A stretch of 64,000 bases of DNA from Rhodospirillaceae bacterium (GTDB lineage Bacteria > Pseudomonadota > Alphaproteobacteria > Rhodospirillales > Rhodospirillaceae). The stretch spans positions 1 through 64,000 of the forward strand of contig JABJAH010000064.1 in the NCBI GenBank assembly GCA_018666155.1, given 5' to 3'. Within the stretch, counting starts at the first letter, position 1, and each line of letters starts with the position of its first letter. This document shows positions 8,285-17,290 of the stretch, piece by piece. Below the pieces are notes generated by a model. That model worked only from the letters and a program-made list of their open reading frames with translations. It was not told the origin of the DNA and ran no database searches. Made by a program: the position numbers and the translations under genes.

Positions 8285-9301
8285 ATGCGGGAATCGCAAA
8301 CGGTGCGGGCAGTTGTGGCATTCGGCCTGTCATTGCTTATTTTGGCCGGCTGCGCCAGCGATCGGCCGGTGCCGCTTGATTCAAATCTACCGCTCTATAT
8401 GCAGCTTGGATACGACCCTAGCGGCAAGCTCGTAACAACCTACAAAGTAGGCAACCCCTATCAAGTCGCCGGGCTCTGGTATTACCCGGCTGAGGATTTT
8501 GGCTACCGGGAAGAGGGTATTGCGTCTTGGTACGGGCCGAACTTCCATGGCAAACGAACCGCCAACGGCGAGGTCTATGACATGGACGCCATGACCGCCG
8601 CGCATAAAACTTTACCAATACCGTCTGTGGTCGAGGTCACAAATCTTGAGAATGGCAGATCGATCAAGCTTCGTATCAATGACCGCGGTCCATTCGTTGA
8701 AGGCCGTATCATCGATTTGTCCCGACGAGCGGCTGAACGTCTCGATGTCATTCGCAGTGGAACGGCGCGGGTACGCGTCGTGCTGGTGCCTGAAGATTCA
8801 CTCACCCTCAAAAACTTGGCTCTAGATGCACGTGGCCAGCCGCCGATTACCGAGATGCCGACTGTTGTGGCGTCGCCACGCGGACCGGTTGTGGCGGAGG
8901 CCTTAACGCCCCCGGTCGCAATCGTGACTACGCCGCTGGTGGTTCCAGTGCCTACGCCTCCGGTACCAACACCGTCGCTTCCGACAATTACGAGCACGCC
9001 TCTCGCGCCACCTCCTGAGACCTCATCCGCGACGACTTCGGTTTCGCCTGCCGTTCCAGTCGCCAGCACACAGTCCGGCATTTATGTGCAGGCTGGTGCC
9101 TTTACAGACATCAATAATGCGCGGCGATTGGAAGCGCAGTTGTCCGGGGTAGGAAATATAATTGTTGCCATGGCTGACATAGGCGGGCGTGTTTTCCACC
9201 GCGTTCGGATAGGCCCCATGTTTGATATAGCCGCCGCCCAGCTATTGCTATCCGACATGCTGTTACAGGGCTACAACGGCGCTCGTATCGTTGAAGAATA
9301 A
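8285..9301 (+). CDS. rlpA: RlpA-like septal ring lytic transglycosylase, SPOR-domain lipoprotein
   Basis: Lipoprotein of 338 residues that acts on denuded glycan strands at the division septum. I start at ATG 8285, preceded by AGGA at 8 nt; this gives a clean type II signal with lipobox LAGC. A TTG at 8219 is a poor alternative. The double-psi beta-barrel shows GIASWYGPNFHGKRTANGE and INDRGPFVEGRIIDLS with the catalytic aspartate. A long Pro/Thr/Val-rich linker follows. The last 70 or so residues form a SPOR domain (YVQAGAFTDINNARRLEAQL) that binds amidase-processed peptidoglycan. The neighbours mltB and dacA are all wall enzymes. Confidence 0.93.
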   Translation: MRESQTVRAVVAFGLSLLILAGCASDRPVPLDSNLPLYMQLGYDPSGKLVTTYKVGNPYQVAGLWYYPAEDFGYREEGIASWYGPNFHGKRTANGEVYDMDAMTAAHKTLPIPSVVEVTNLENGRSIKLRINDRGPFVEGRIIDLSRRAAERLDVIRSGTARVRVVLVPEDSLTLKNLALDARGQPPITEMPTVVASPRGPVVAEALTPPVAIVTTPLVVPVPTPPVPTPSLPTITSTPLAPPPETSSATTSVSPAVPVASTQSGIYVQAGAFTDINNARRLEAQLSGVGNIIVAMADIGGRVFHRVRIGPMFDIAAAQLLLSDMLLQGYNGARIVEE

Positions 9302-9348
9302 CGGCTTAACGCCATTCCATTGCCACATTGAAGGGCAAAAAGCAGACC

Positions 9349-10518
9349 ATGAATAAATGTGTAAAACCTATGGCAGGCCTATTAACGGGCCTGTTCTTCA
9401 GCGCGGCACTATCAATTTCGCCAGCGTTGGCCATCGAGATTGCGGCGCGTGAGTTCATTCTTGTCGACTTTCAGACGGGGACTGTTCTTGATAGTCAGAA
9501 CGGCAGTGAATCGATGCCACCATCATCAATGTCGAAATTGATGACGGCCTACATGGTATTTGAGGCCATTCATTCAGGCGCGCTTTCCCTCGATGATGAA
9601 TTCATGGTGAGCGAAAATGCTTGGCGCCAAGGCGGCGCAGCCTCTGGTGGCTCCACCATGTTTCTTGAGCCAAACAGCCGCGTACGTGTCGAAGACTTGC
9701 TGCGCGGGATCATCATTCAATCGGGCAACGATGCCTGCATTGTCGTCGCTGAGAACATGGCCGGAAGCGAGGAAGCTTTTGCCGACGAAATGACTGAGCG
9801 CGCGCGCGACCTCGGTTTGACAGGCAGTAACTTTGCTAACTCAACCGGATTACCCGACCCTAATCATTACATGACTGCCGAAGATTTGGCGTTACTGGCG
9901 CGTCTAATCGTTACCGATTTTCCGGAATACTACTCGCTCTATAAAGAAACTGAGTTTACCTACAACGAGATAAAGCAATTCAACCGCAACCCATTGCTTT
10001 ACCGGCCTGGTGGCTCGGATGGCTTGAAAACAGGCTATACGGATGCGGCCGGATATGGATTGGCAGCATCGGCCGTCCGCGACGGCCGCCGCTTAATTCT
10101 GGTCGCCAACGGGATGGCCAGCACCCAGGCGAGATCAGAAGAAACGGCCAAACTCATGGATTGGGGATTTCGGAATTTCACCAATAAGGACCTGTTCCGA
10201 GCCGGGGAGATGGTTTCGGATGCCGAGGTTTGGCTTGGGCTAGAGGCAACAATCCCGCTGATCATCGAACAAGACATCACCGTAACGATTCCGCGGCAAG
10301 CCTGGCGCACCCTCGAGGTTAAAGCTGTCTACGACGGGCCGATTGCTGCGCCAATTGAACAGGGCGTCTCGGTGGCAAAGTTGGTCATCAATGGAGACGG
10401 CATGGATGCATTAGAATATGATCTGGTGGCTGGTGCTTCAGTCGCTAAGCTCGGCTTTACGGGTCGTATTCAGGCTGCTGCATCGCAGATCATATTCGGT
10501 TTTGCTAGCGGCAACTGA
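9349..10518 (+). CDS. dacA: D-alanyl-D-alanine carboxypeptidase (PBP5/6 type)
   Basis: Periplasmic penicillin-binding protein of 389 residues that trims the terminal D-Ala from peptidoglycan pentapeptides. The start at ATG 9349 gives a signal peptide ending PALA; a TTG 21 nt earlier is less likely. The three active-site motifs are present: SMSK at 60-63, SGN in IIIQSGNDAC, and KTG in DGLKTGYTDAAGYG. The C-terminal PBP5_C beta domain follows, and a hydrophobic tail (AAASQIIFGF) may anchor it to the membrane. It sits after rlpA and just before tmk. Confidence 0.94.
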   Translation: MNKCVKPMAGLLTGLFFSAALSISPALAIEIAAREFILVDFQTGTVLDSQNGSESMPPSSMSKLMTAYMVFEAIHSGALSLDDEFMVSENAWRQGGAASGGSTMFLEPNSRVRVEDLLRGIIIQSGNDACIVVAENMAGSEEAFADEMTERARDLGLTGSNFANSTGLPDPNHYMTAEDLALLARLIVTDFPEYYSLYKETEFTYNEIKQFNRNPLLYRPGGSDGLKTGYTDAAGYGLAASAVRDGRRLILVANGMASTQARSEETAKLMDWGFRNFTNKDLFRAGEMVSDAEVWLGLEATIPLIIEQDITVTIPRQAWRTLEVKAVYDGPIAAPIEQGVSVAKLVINGDGMDALEYDLVAGASVAKLGFTGRIQAAASQIIFGFASGN

Positions 10519-10552
10519 CCCGGGCCTCGGCTCAAAAAATAGGATAGATCAC

Positions 10553-11191
10553 GTGGTGCGGGGCCTATTTATTACCCTAGAGGGCGGCGAAGGCAGTGGT
10601 AAATCAACCCAAGCCAGGCGTCTGCACGCGACCCTAGAAGCGCTCGGGCATGAGGTTACCGTGACCCGCGAGCCTGGTGGTTCGCCTGGTGCCGAAGCCA
10701 TACGAACACTCCTCGTTACGGGTGACGTAGATCGTTGGGACGGCATGACCGAAGCGTTATTGCTCTTTGCGGCTCGAAGAGACCATGTCGAGCGAACGAT
10801 CAAACCCGCATTGGACTCTGGTCATATCGTCGTCTGCGACCGATTTATCGATTCTACGATGGCCTATCAGGGGTACGGTCACGACCTAGGCCGCGAAACA
10901 GTAGAGCAGCTCAGCGGGATGGTTCTCGGTGAATTTAAACCCGACCTGACACTGATTTTAGACCTGCCCGTTGAAGACGGACTAAAGCGCGCGGTTTCTC
11001 GCGGTGGAGATGAGCAACGGTATGAAGATATGGACGTTGCATTCCATCATCGCTTACGAGATGGCTTTCTCGACATCGCCAAGCGCGAACCAGCTCGATG
11101 TCGCGTGATTGATTCCTCTGGGTCGGAAGAAGACGTAGCGGTCCGTCTCAAAGCCGCAGTCCTTCCGGTGCTAGGGTCCACACATGGCTAG
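10553..11191 (+). CDS. tmk: thymidylate kinase
   Basis: Phosphorylates dTMP to dTDP with ATP. Start is GTG at 10553 (or GTG 10556); AGGA lies 8 nt before the first. The longer in-frame extension back to 10418 overlaps dacA and has no homology to tmk, so I reject it. The protein of 212 residues has P-loop LEGGEGSGKST, the DR(F/Y) site in VCDRFIDSTMAYQGYG, and the LID-like stretch SRGGDEQRYEDMD. Its end overlaps the holB start by 8 nt, the usual alphaproteobacterial tmk-holB-metG-tatD order. Confidence 0.94.
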   Translation: MVRGLFITLEGGEGSGKSTQARRLHATLEALGHEVTVTREPGGSPGAEAIRTLLVTGDVDRWDGMTEALLLFAARRDHVERTIKPALDSGHIVVCDRFIDSTMAYQGYGHDLGRETVEQLSGMVLGEFKPDLTLILDLPVEDGLKRAVSRGGDEQRYEDMDVAFHHRLRDGFLDIAKREPARCRVIDSSGSEEDVAVRLKAAVLPVLGSTHG

Positions 11192-12308
11192 AAAACCAAA
11201 AGCCGTTGACCCCAGTGACGAAGTTCCTTTGTCTCGGGACAATCCGTATTTCACCGGGCACGACGGAGCTGAGCATACGTTCTTAGATGCGTGGTCATCG
11301 GGCCGTCTCGCCCATGCCTGGTTAATTTGCGGACCCCGTGGGATTGGCAAAGCGACATTGGCCTACCGGATGGCTCGGTTCGCGTTGTCTCAACCAAACG
11401 ATGCGGAGCAGGGGGTAAGTCTATTTGGAGAGTCCGAGCCGCAGCCTGATACACTGCAAATGTCTGGCGAACACCCGATTTTTCGACGGGTCGCGGCCTC
11501 TGGCCACGGTGATTTTAGAGCCGTTGAGCGGGCCTGGGCTGACAGCAAGCAGAGCAAACGAAAGCCATCGATCTCCGTTGGAGAAGTACGAGAAATCGGG
11601 AGTTTTTTAAGGTTAACACCGGCTGAGGGCGGATGGCGGGTGGTTCTCATCGACGCCGCTGACGAAATGAATCGTAATGCCGAGAACGCCGTTCTTAAAG
11701 TGCTCGAAGAGCCGCCACAACGGGCCCTGATACTACTTGTGTCGCACAATCCCGCTCGCCTGCTGCCTACAATCCGATCACGGTGCCGGCGTCTGGATTT
11801 GTCACCATTATCCGCGCAAACGGTCTCTACACTCCTCATGCGGTATCGGCCGGACCTCGACAGCAAGGATACAGCGCCGTTGTCCGTATTAGCCGATGGG
11901 TCGATCGGGCGCGCCTTGGAACTCGCTAACGCGGGAGGGCTCGACCTATTCCGTAGTTTGATCGGTGTCCTTGCCACCATGCCTAAAATGGATATTGGAA
12001 TGGCCCATGCCTTGTCCGACGCGACGTTCAAGGGAGATGGCTTCCGTACGGTGGCTGATCTTCTGACCTGGTGGCTCGCTCGAATGGTGTCGGTCACGGC
12101 CCGCAATGAGTGGGCCCATACCCAGGAAATAGTGCCTGGAGAACACGCCATCGCCGACCGGTTGTGTGCCAGTGCTGGCCTTGATCAATGGGTGGAGGTG
12201 TGGGAAAAGATCGCCCGCCTCTTCGAACGCGCCGATGCGGTGCATCTCGACAAAAAGCGGACCGTTCTCAACGCGCTTCTCGCCATCGAGCAACGGGCAG
12301 CCGGATAA
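11184..12308 (+). CDS. holB: DNA polymerase III subunit delta'
   Basis: Clamp-loader subunit of 374 residues. The N-terminal AAA+ domain has a Walker-A-like GPRGIGKATLAYR near residue 50, a Walker B-type region VVLIDAADEMN, and the sensor/SRC motif RSRCRRLDL that contacts the neighbouring ATPase. An insert of about 60 residues before the VGEVREIG segment is common in alphaproteobacterial versions. It overlaps tmk and is followed by metG after 39 nt. Confidence 0.93.
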   Translation: MARKPKAVDPSDEVPLSRDNPYFTGHDGAEHTFLDAWSSGRLAHAWLICGPRGIGKATLAYRMARFALSQPNDAEQGVSLFGESEPQPDTLQMSGEHPIFRRVAASGHGDFRAVERAWADSKQSKRKPSISVGEVREIGSFLRLTPAEGGWRVVLIDAADEMNRNAENAVLKVLEEPPQRALILLVSHNPARLLPTIRSRCRRLDLSPLSAQTVSTLLMRYRPDLDSKDTAPLSVLADGSIGRALELANAGGLDLFRSLIGVLATMPKMDIGMAHALSDATFKGDGFRTVADLLTWWLARMVSVTARNEWAHTQEIVPGEHAIADRLCASAGLDQWVEVWEKIARLFERADAVHLDKKRTVLNALLAIEQRAAG

Positions 12309-12347
12309 CCCGGAAGCCCCGGCCTTGGCGCCGCGCCGGAGTTGGTT

Positions 12348-13931
12348 ATGGCAACCGGATCAGACAAAACCTTTTACGTCACGACGCCGATTTACTACGT
12401 CAATGACAAGCCGCATACCGGCCATGCCTACACCACCATAGCCTGCGATGTATTGGCTCGCTTCAAACGCCTTGACGGTTATCGCGTCAAGTTCCTGACC
12501 GGAACAGACGAACATGGTCAGAAGGTCGCCAAAGCGGCGGCTGAAAAGGGTATCAGCCCTCAGGCATTCACCGATGAGGTGTCTAAAACCTTCAGTGATC
12601 TGACAGAAACCCTAGATGTCACCAATGACGACTTCATCCGTACCACGGAAGACCGCCACACGAAGGCTTGCCAGGCCCTATGGACGAGGATCGCTGAGAA
12701 CACAGCGCCGGACGGAAAACCATGGATTATTCTGGATAAATACTCCGGTTGGTACTCCGTGCGGGACGAGGCCTACCACACCGAAGATGAACTGACGGCG
12801 GGGCCTGACGGCTCCAAACTCGCGCCCAATGGCAATCCGGTCGAATGGGTCGAGGAGGAAAGCTACTTCTTCAGGCTTTCCGCCGCCGAACCCCTGTTGT
12901 TGGACTATTACGACAGCCATCCTGATTTCATCGCCCCGGTAAGCCGCCGCAACGAGGTCACCAGCTTCGTGAAGGGCGGCCTGCGCGACCTGTCGATCTC
13001 CCGCACCACTTTCGACTGGGGTGTCCCGGTTCCGGGCAACGACAAACACGTGATGTATGTGTGGATTGATGCGCTGACAAATTACATGACTGCAGCCGGC
13101 TATCCCGATGAAAATGCTGAGGAATACAAAGCATTCTGGCCAGCCGATCTACATATGATCGGTAAAGACATCATTCGTTTTCACTGTGTCTATTGGCCTG
13201 CATTCCTACTGGCGGCAGGCTTGCCCTTGCCAAAACGCATCTTTGCCCATGGCTGGTGGACCATTGAAGGCCAGAAGATGTCGAAGTCCTTGGGCAATGC
13301 CATTGATCCCAATGCTCTGATCGCCGACTACGGCCTTGATCAACTGCGGTATTTTCTGCTGCGGGAAGTGCCCTTCGGCAACGACGGTGATTTCTCTAAA
13401 ACAGCTTTGATCCAACGCGCCAACGGAGAACTTGCCAATGAATTCGGCAATTTGTCCCAACGTGTGTTGTCGATGATCCATAAGAATTGCGATGCCAAGG
13501 TGCCGACACCGGGCAACTTTACACCTGAGGATGCTGACATTCTCAATGCCGCGGCCGAAATGCTTGAGCCCGTGCGTGACGCCATTGATCGCCAAGCTTT
13601 CCACGATGCACTGGAATCCATTTGGACAGTGGTGCGGGCAGCCAACGGTTATGTAGACAAGCAAGCACCCTGGGTCCTACGCAAGGAAGATCCGGATCGC
13701 ATGGCCACGGTCTTGTATGTACTGACCGATGTCATCCGCTTATTGGCCCTGGTCATGCAGCCGTTCACGCCTCATGGGTCCGAGGACATTCTGGATCAGC
13801 TAGCGGTGCCAGAAGATCAGCGCGATTTCACCGCCTTTGCCCCTGGACATGCACCCGTGCCGGGAGAAGACTTACCTAAGCCGGAACCGGTGTTCCAACG
13901 GTTGGAACTGGTCGAAGACGGCGCAGAGTAG
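12348..13931 (+). CDS. metG: methionyl-tRNA synthetase
   Basis: Charges tRNA-Met. I start at ATG 12348 (CCGGAG 6 nt upstream) rather than TTG 12342. The 527-residue enzyme has the HIGH-type motif PHTGHAY, the KMSKS motif in GQKMSKSLGNAIDP, and the anticodon-binding helical domain. The connective-peptide region (DKYSGWYSVRDEAY onwards) has no CxxC knuckles, so this is the metal-free class. There is no C-terminal EMAP/Trbp111-like dimerisation domain. Part of the tmk-holB-metG-tatD run. Confidence 0.96.
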   Translation: MATGSDKTFYVTTPIYYVNDKPHTGHAYTTIACDVLARFKRLDGYRVKFLTGTDEHGQKVAKAAAEKGISPQAFTDEVSKTFSDLTETLDVTNDDFIRTTEDRHTKACQALWTRIAENTAPDGKPWIILDKYSGWYSVRDEAYHTEDELTAGPDGSKLAPNGNPVEWVEEESYFFRLSAAEPLLLDYYDSHPDFIAPVSRRNEVTSFVKGGLRDLSISRTTFDWGVPVPGNDKHVMYVWIDALTNYMTAAGYPDENAEEYKAFWPADLHMIGKDIIRFHCVYWPAFLLAAGLPLPKRIFAHGWWTIEGQKMSKSLGNAIDPNALIADYGLDQLRYFLLREVPFGNDGDFSKTALIQRANGELANEFGNLSQRVLSMIHKNCDAKVPTPGNFTPEDADILNAAAEMLEPVRDAIDRQAFHDALESIWTVVRAANGYVDKQAPWVLRKEDPDRMATVLYVLTDVIRLLALVMQPFTPHGSEDILDQLAVPEDQRDFTAFAPGHAPVPGEDLPKPEPVFQRLELVEDGAE

Positions 13932-13945
13932 GGGGCTGACGGACA

Positions 13946-14725
13946 ATGTTGGTCGATAGCCATTGCCACCTGGATTTCCCCGACTTTCAAGATGATCTTG
14001 AAGGCGTTGTCAGTCGGGCACGCGAAGCCGGTGTTGGCCATTTCCTGACCATTTGCACCCATATCACCAAGTTCGAGCAGGTCCGTGCCGTCGCCGCCCG
14101 CTTTGACGACATGCATTGCACCGTCGGGATTCATCCACATGAGGCTGAGACCGAACCGGAGATCGATAAAGCCCGTTTGATCGACATCGCCACTAACGAC
14201 GCCAAAGTCGTGGCCTTCGGTGAGACTGGGCTGGATTTCTTTTACGACCACAGTCCGCGTGAGGTTCAGGAACGGCAGTTTCGAACGCATATCCACGCCT
14301 CTCGCGAGGCCGGGTTGCCCATTGTGATTCACACCCGCAACGCCGACCCCGAGATGAGCCGTATATTGGAAAATGAAATGGCCGCTGGTGCGTTCACGGG
14401 GGTTATCCATTGCTTTAGCTCAGGCCCAGAACTTGCTGAAAAGGCTGTCGATTTAGGGCTCTACATCTCACTATCTGGGATCGTCACCTTCAAGAAAGCA
14501 GAAGAGCTGCGCGAGACGGCGAAGCGCGTGCCGTTAGACCGCATACTCGTTGAAACGGACTCTCCCTATCTCGCGCCCGTGCCTAAGCGCGGCAAACGCA
14601 ATGAACCGGCCTTTGTCGCCCACACCGCTGCCTGTGTCGCGGAGCTTCACGGATTGTCGCTGGACGACCTAGCAACCCAAACCACCGAGAACTTTTTCAG
14701 GTTGTTCAGTAAAGCGGCTGCGTAG
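13946..14725 (+). CDS. tatD: TatD-family metal-dependent hydrolase (DNase)
   Basis: TIM-barrel metal-dependent hydrolase of 259 residues. The first metal pair is in VDSHCHLDFP near the N-terminus, the acidic ligand in FGETGLDFFYDHSPREVQ, further histidines in VIHTRNAD and GVIHCFSS, and the last aspartate in VETDSPYLAPVPKRGKRNEP. Family members are 3'-5' exonucleases or phosphodiesterases used in DNA repair and turnover; the cellular substrate is not fixed. It follows metG by 14 nt, a conserved pairing, and precedes an MBL-fold gene by 9 nt. Confidence 0.93.
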   Translation: MLVDSHCHLDFPDFQDDLEGVVSRAREAGVGHFLTICTHITKFEQVRAVAARFDDMHCTVGIHPHEAETEPEIDKARLIDIATNDAKVVAFGETGLDFFYDHSPREVQERQFRTHIHASREAGLPIVIHTRNADPEMSRILENEMAAGAFTGVIHCFSSGPELAEKAVDLGLYISLSGIVTFKKAEELRETAKRVPLDRILVETDSPYLAPVPKRGKRNEPAFVAHTAACVAELHGLSLDDLATQTTENFFRLFSKAAA

Positions 14726-14734
14726 TTTCGGATC

Positions 14735-15550
14735 ATGGCCGAAGCCGCAGAAATACGTTCGCCTGATCATCTTGGCCTCAAAGTCACGATTCTGGGCTGT
14801 GGTGGAGCAGGGGGTGTCCCAACCGTCGCTAATGGATGGGGCGCTTGTAATCCGAACAACCCGCGAAACAACCGGCGCCGCGCCTCTATTCTTGTTGAGA
14901 CAGAGAAAAGTCGAGTGCTCGTCGATGCATCGCCGGACTTGCGCGCCCAATGCCTAGATACTGGAGTGCGAACCCTCGATGCCGTCGTCTTTACTCACGG
15001 CCACGCCGATCACACCAATGGCCTCGATGAATTGCGCGAAATAAATCGCGCCCTCAATGGCCCGCTGGACATTTGGGCCGATGTCGAGACCATGAAAGAT
15101 CTCGAGACCCGCTTCGGCTATGCCTTTGAGGGTATCCCGGCGGGCCAGCCGATCTTTCGGCCATGGTTGGTGCCAAACATTATTGATGTGCCAATGCCGT
15201 TCCACATTGGTGATATCGAGATCACGTCCTTCGTTCAGGACCATGGCATGATGGACACGTTGGGTTTTCGTATTGGCGACTTCGCTTATTCTACCGACCT
15301 CATGGCATTGCCCGATGCGGCCAAGGCAGCACTGCAAAACCTCGATTTGTGGATTGTCGGCGCCCTGACCAATGACCAAGCCCACCAAACCCATGTCAGC
15401 TTAGACGCGGCGTTGGACTGGATTGCGGAACTCAAACCCAGACGGGCGATCATCACCCATATGGGCCCAGACCTAGACTATGACGCGGTGCTGGCCAAAT
15501 GCCCGGCCGGTGTGACGCCAGCCTATGACGGAATGATCGTAAATCTCTAA
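14735..15550 (+). CDS. MBL-fold metallo-hydrolase, PhnP-like
   Basis: Metallo-beta-lactamase-fold phosphodiesterase of 271 residues. It has an N-terminal strand LGCGGAGGVPTVANGWG, the zinc motif FTHGHADHTNGLDELR, and the later ligands STDLMALP and THMGPDLDYD. The CNPNNPRNNRRRAS stretch after the first glycines is typical of the PhnP-like branch, which opens cyclic phosphodiesters. No phn genes are near, and the gene regularly follows metG-tatD in alphaproteobacteria, so the substrate here is probably a nucleotide or RNA-type phosphodiester. That last point is inference. Confidence 0.88.
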   Translation: MAEAAEIRSPDHLGLKVTILGCGGAGGVPTVANGWGACNPNNPRNNRRRASILVETEKSRVLVDASPDLRAQCLDTGVRTLDAVVFTHGHADHTNGLDELREINRALNGPLDIWADVETMKDLETRFGYAFEGIPAGQPIFRPWLVPNIIDVPMPFHIGDIEITSFVQDHGMMDTLGFRIGDFAYSTDLMALPDAAKAALQNLDLWIVGALTNDQAHQTHVSLDAALDWIAELKPRRAIITHMGPDLDYDAVLAKCPAGVTPAYDGMIVNL

Positions 15551-15563
15551 GCCCGTGCGCGCC

Positions 15564-16937
15564 CTAGACTGTGACACCCAGGGTTCGCAGTAAGTCCGGA
15601 TCAGACTCGCGTGAAACGCCACCACCCGTAATCGGCGACGCATAGAACGGGACCGGTTCGTCGCCGCCTTTCTCATATCCTGCAAGCGCCGCATTAAACC
15701 GGTCTGTGTGTTCTTGAGCCACAGTGGTCATCGTTTCGGGCAGGGCCGGGGCCAAAAAGCCGATATCAGTTAGCAGCTTAAGGCCGTTGAGGACGCTTTT
15801 CAGCTCTGCGCCGCTGGCATCGATAACCATCCGTGCCGAGGCTGGCCCTTGAATCAGCGCCTCTTTAATGGCCGCATGAGCGTCCGCCGTTAGGCTCACA
15901 CCGCCGCGGGGAAAATTGAAATGCTGGGGCAACTGATCGGCAGGCTTAGTCGCGCAAAACCGTTGATCCATCAGGGCTTCGGTCTGTTGGTCGCTTGTTA
16001 TGAGCTGCGGGTCTTTCACGAAAATATCCTTGCGGAGCAGGGAGGTCATGAAGAAATCGCGGGCACTTTGCTGGAGTAAGAGATCATCAATATCGCCCAG
16101 CATCGCTTGAGCCTCCGGCGTCATATGGAAGACATCAAAGGCATGGGTTAGATCCGCGCTACCGACATAGCTGAGGCCGGCTGCCACCAGTTCATTCGCC
16201 ACTTGGGCCAACGAAAACAGTGTCCAGTTGCCAGTCAGGTATTCGTGGACCAAATAACGTGGGTCTGACTGCAGGGCTATATCGAGGATTTTACCCGCTT
16301 GGGGGTTCACACCAAAGAACGCGGCACCAGCAGAGCGCATTTGGTCGACCAGCGCCGTTGCTTTACCAACACCAGCAAGGGATTCAGAATTCGTTCTATC
16401 AATATAGTCAGTGAGAAACTGCTGCACAGGGGCTGACGAGGCCCAGCCCGTGAAACAGTTATAGCTAACGTAGACTACACCACCGGGCTTAAGCTTATTG
16501 CTGAGGATATCGAGGATTTGGTGGCGGTTTTCCGGGCTAACCCAGGAATAAATGCCGTGCAGGGTTATCAAGTCAAAGTCCGGCGTACTACGGTCCAAGA
16601 AAGTCTCAAAACTAGCATCCAATAAGGTGATGTTGGATGTACCGGCCGCATCCGCTAAGGCCGAGGCGCTTGAAATATGCTCAGCGTTAAAGTCAAAGCC
16701 CCAAACATCAGCAGTCGGATCAGCCACCGCCGTGATAAGCGGCGTCAGGCCGAAGCCGCAGCCAATATCACAGCTAGCAAAAGTCTCTGAGGGCGAGAAC
16801 GCTGCAGGTAAACCAACATTGGCTTGGCCACCGGTACCGCACTGCATCGCATAATGCAGATACGCTGGCGTTTGTTCCTTGTAGAAACTCGACGCGTATG
16901 GCTGTGACGCGATGTCGCTGTCTTTTGAAGTGGGCAT
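15564..16937 (-). CDS. SAM-dependent methyltransferase with methyltransferase-regulatory domain
   Basis: 457 residues. The N-terminal half is a class I methyltransferase: SAM motif I CDIGCGFGLTP near residue 58, acidic motif II DVWGFDFNAEH, and FDLITLHGIYSWVSPENR followed by LKPGGVVYVSYN. The middle (about residues 200-290, HEYLTGNWTLFSLAQVANEL) matches the predicted regulatory domain that follows such methyltransferases (PF10119 type). The last 120 residues look like a winged-helix-rich tail. The substrate is unknown. It is convergent with the MBL hydrolase gene (14 nt between stops) and stands alone behind a 353-nt intergenic region. Confidence 0.85.
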   Translation of the reverse strand: MPTSKDSDIASQPYASSFYKEQTPAYLHYAMQCGTGGQANVGLPAAFSPSETFASCDIGCGFGLTPLITAVADPTADVWGFDFNAEHISSASALADAAGTSNITLLDASFETFLDRSTPDFDLITLHGIYSWVSPENRHQILDILSNKLKPGGVVYVSYNCFTGWASSAPVQQFLTDYIDRTNSESLAGVGKATALVDQMRSAGAAFFGVNPQAGKILDIALQSDPRYLVHEYLTGNWTLFSLAQVANELVAAGLSYVGSADLTHAFDVFHMTPEAQAMLGDIDDLLLQQSARDFFMTSLLRKDIFVKDPQLITSDQQTEALMDQRFCATKPADQLPQHFNFPRGGVSLTADAHAAIKEALIQGPASARMVIDASGAELKSVLNGLKLLTDIGFLAPALPETMTTVAQEHTDRFNAALAGYEKGGDEPVPFYASPITGGGVSRESDPDLLRTLGVTV

Positions 16938-17290
16938 ATATTGAGACGTTCTTGAGCAGCTATAGGTTTGACCAGGAATACGCGCGGATCATACCGTACT
17001 GCCCGAACGTTGAAAGCATAGAGGGCTGAACAACTATTTTATGTTTTAGAAGAAAGGGTTAGGAATCGAACTTGGAGCTTGGTGTGAGGGTGCGTTGAGA
17101 ACACGAACATGTCAGCGCCACAGTACCTCATCGAAGAACAAAGAGTTCAAATTTGATGGGGCCAAAGTGTAGCTTGAGCCATAAACTGCGGAAACGCATG
17201 GGTTTAGGTATGCTCAAATATATTCATAATATACATTATGCGACATAATGGTATGGGTGGTGATGCCTCTGGGGTTCGGTGTCTACTCCC
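16938..17290. other. 353-nt intergenic region with AT-rich dyads
   Basis: I see no gene here. It lies upstream of the methyltransferase gene (-) and downstream of the SRAP gene (-), so it probably holds the methyltransferase promoter. The left part is unremarkable. The right part (about 17210-17250) is AT-rich and carries the nested inverted repeats listed separately. Confidence 0.6.
17225..17250. repeat. two nested inverted repeats, possible operator
   Basis: CATAAT/ATTATG (17225-17230, 17235-17240) overlaps CATTATG/CATAATG (17234-17240, 17244-17250, 3-nt spacer). Both are perfect. The shared CATTATG arm can pair with either side, so two alternative dyads exist. It sits in an AT-rich intergenic stretch and could bind a dimeric regulator. 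Confidence 0.5.

Noticed and set aside
8575..9081. 168-codon open frame opposite rlpA
   Set aside because: It mirrors the Pro/Thr/Val-rich linker of rlpA in low-complexity form and has no independent homology or ribosome site.
11390..12151. 253-codon open frame opposite holB
   Set aside because: Composition is that of an antisense shadow (Arg/Ser-rich) of a well-supported gene; no motif.
17040..17070. tRNA-like T-arm (GTTCGATTCC on the minus strand)
   Set aside because: The flanking bases do not form a 5-bp T-stem and no acceptor or anticodon arm is present, so it is not a tRNA or a clear attachment-site remnant.
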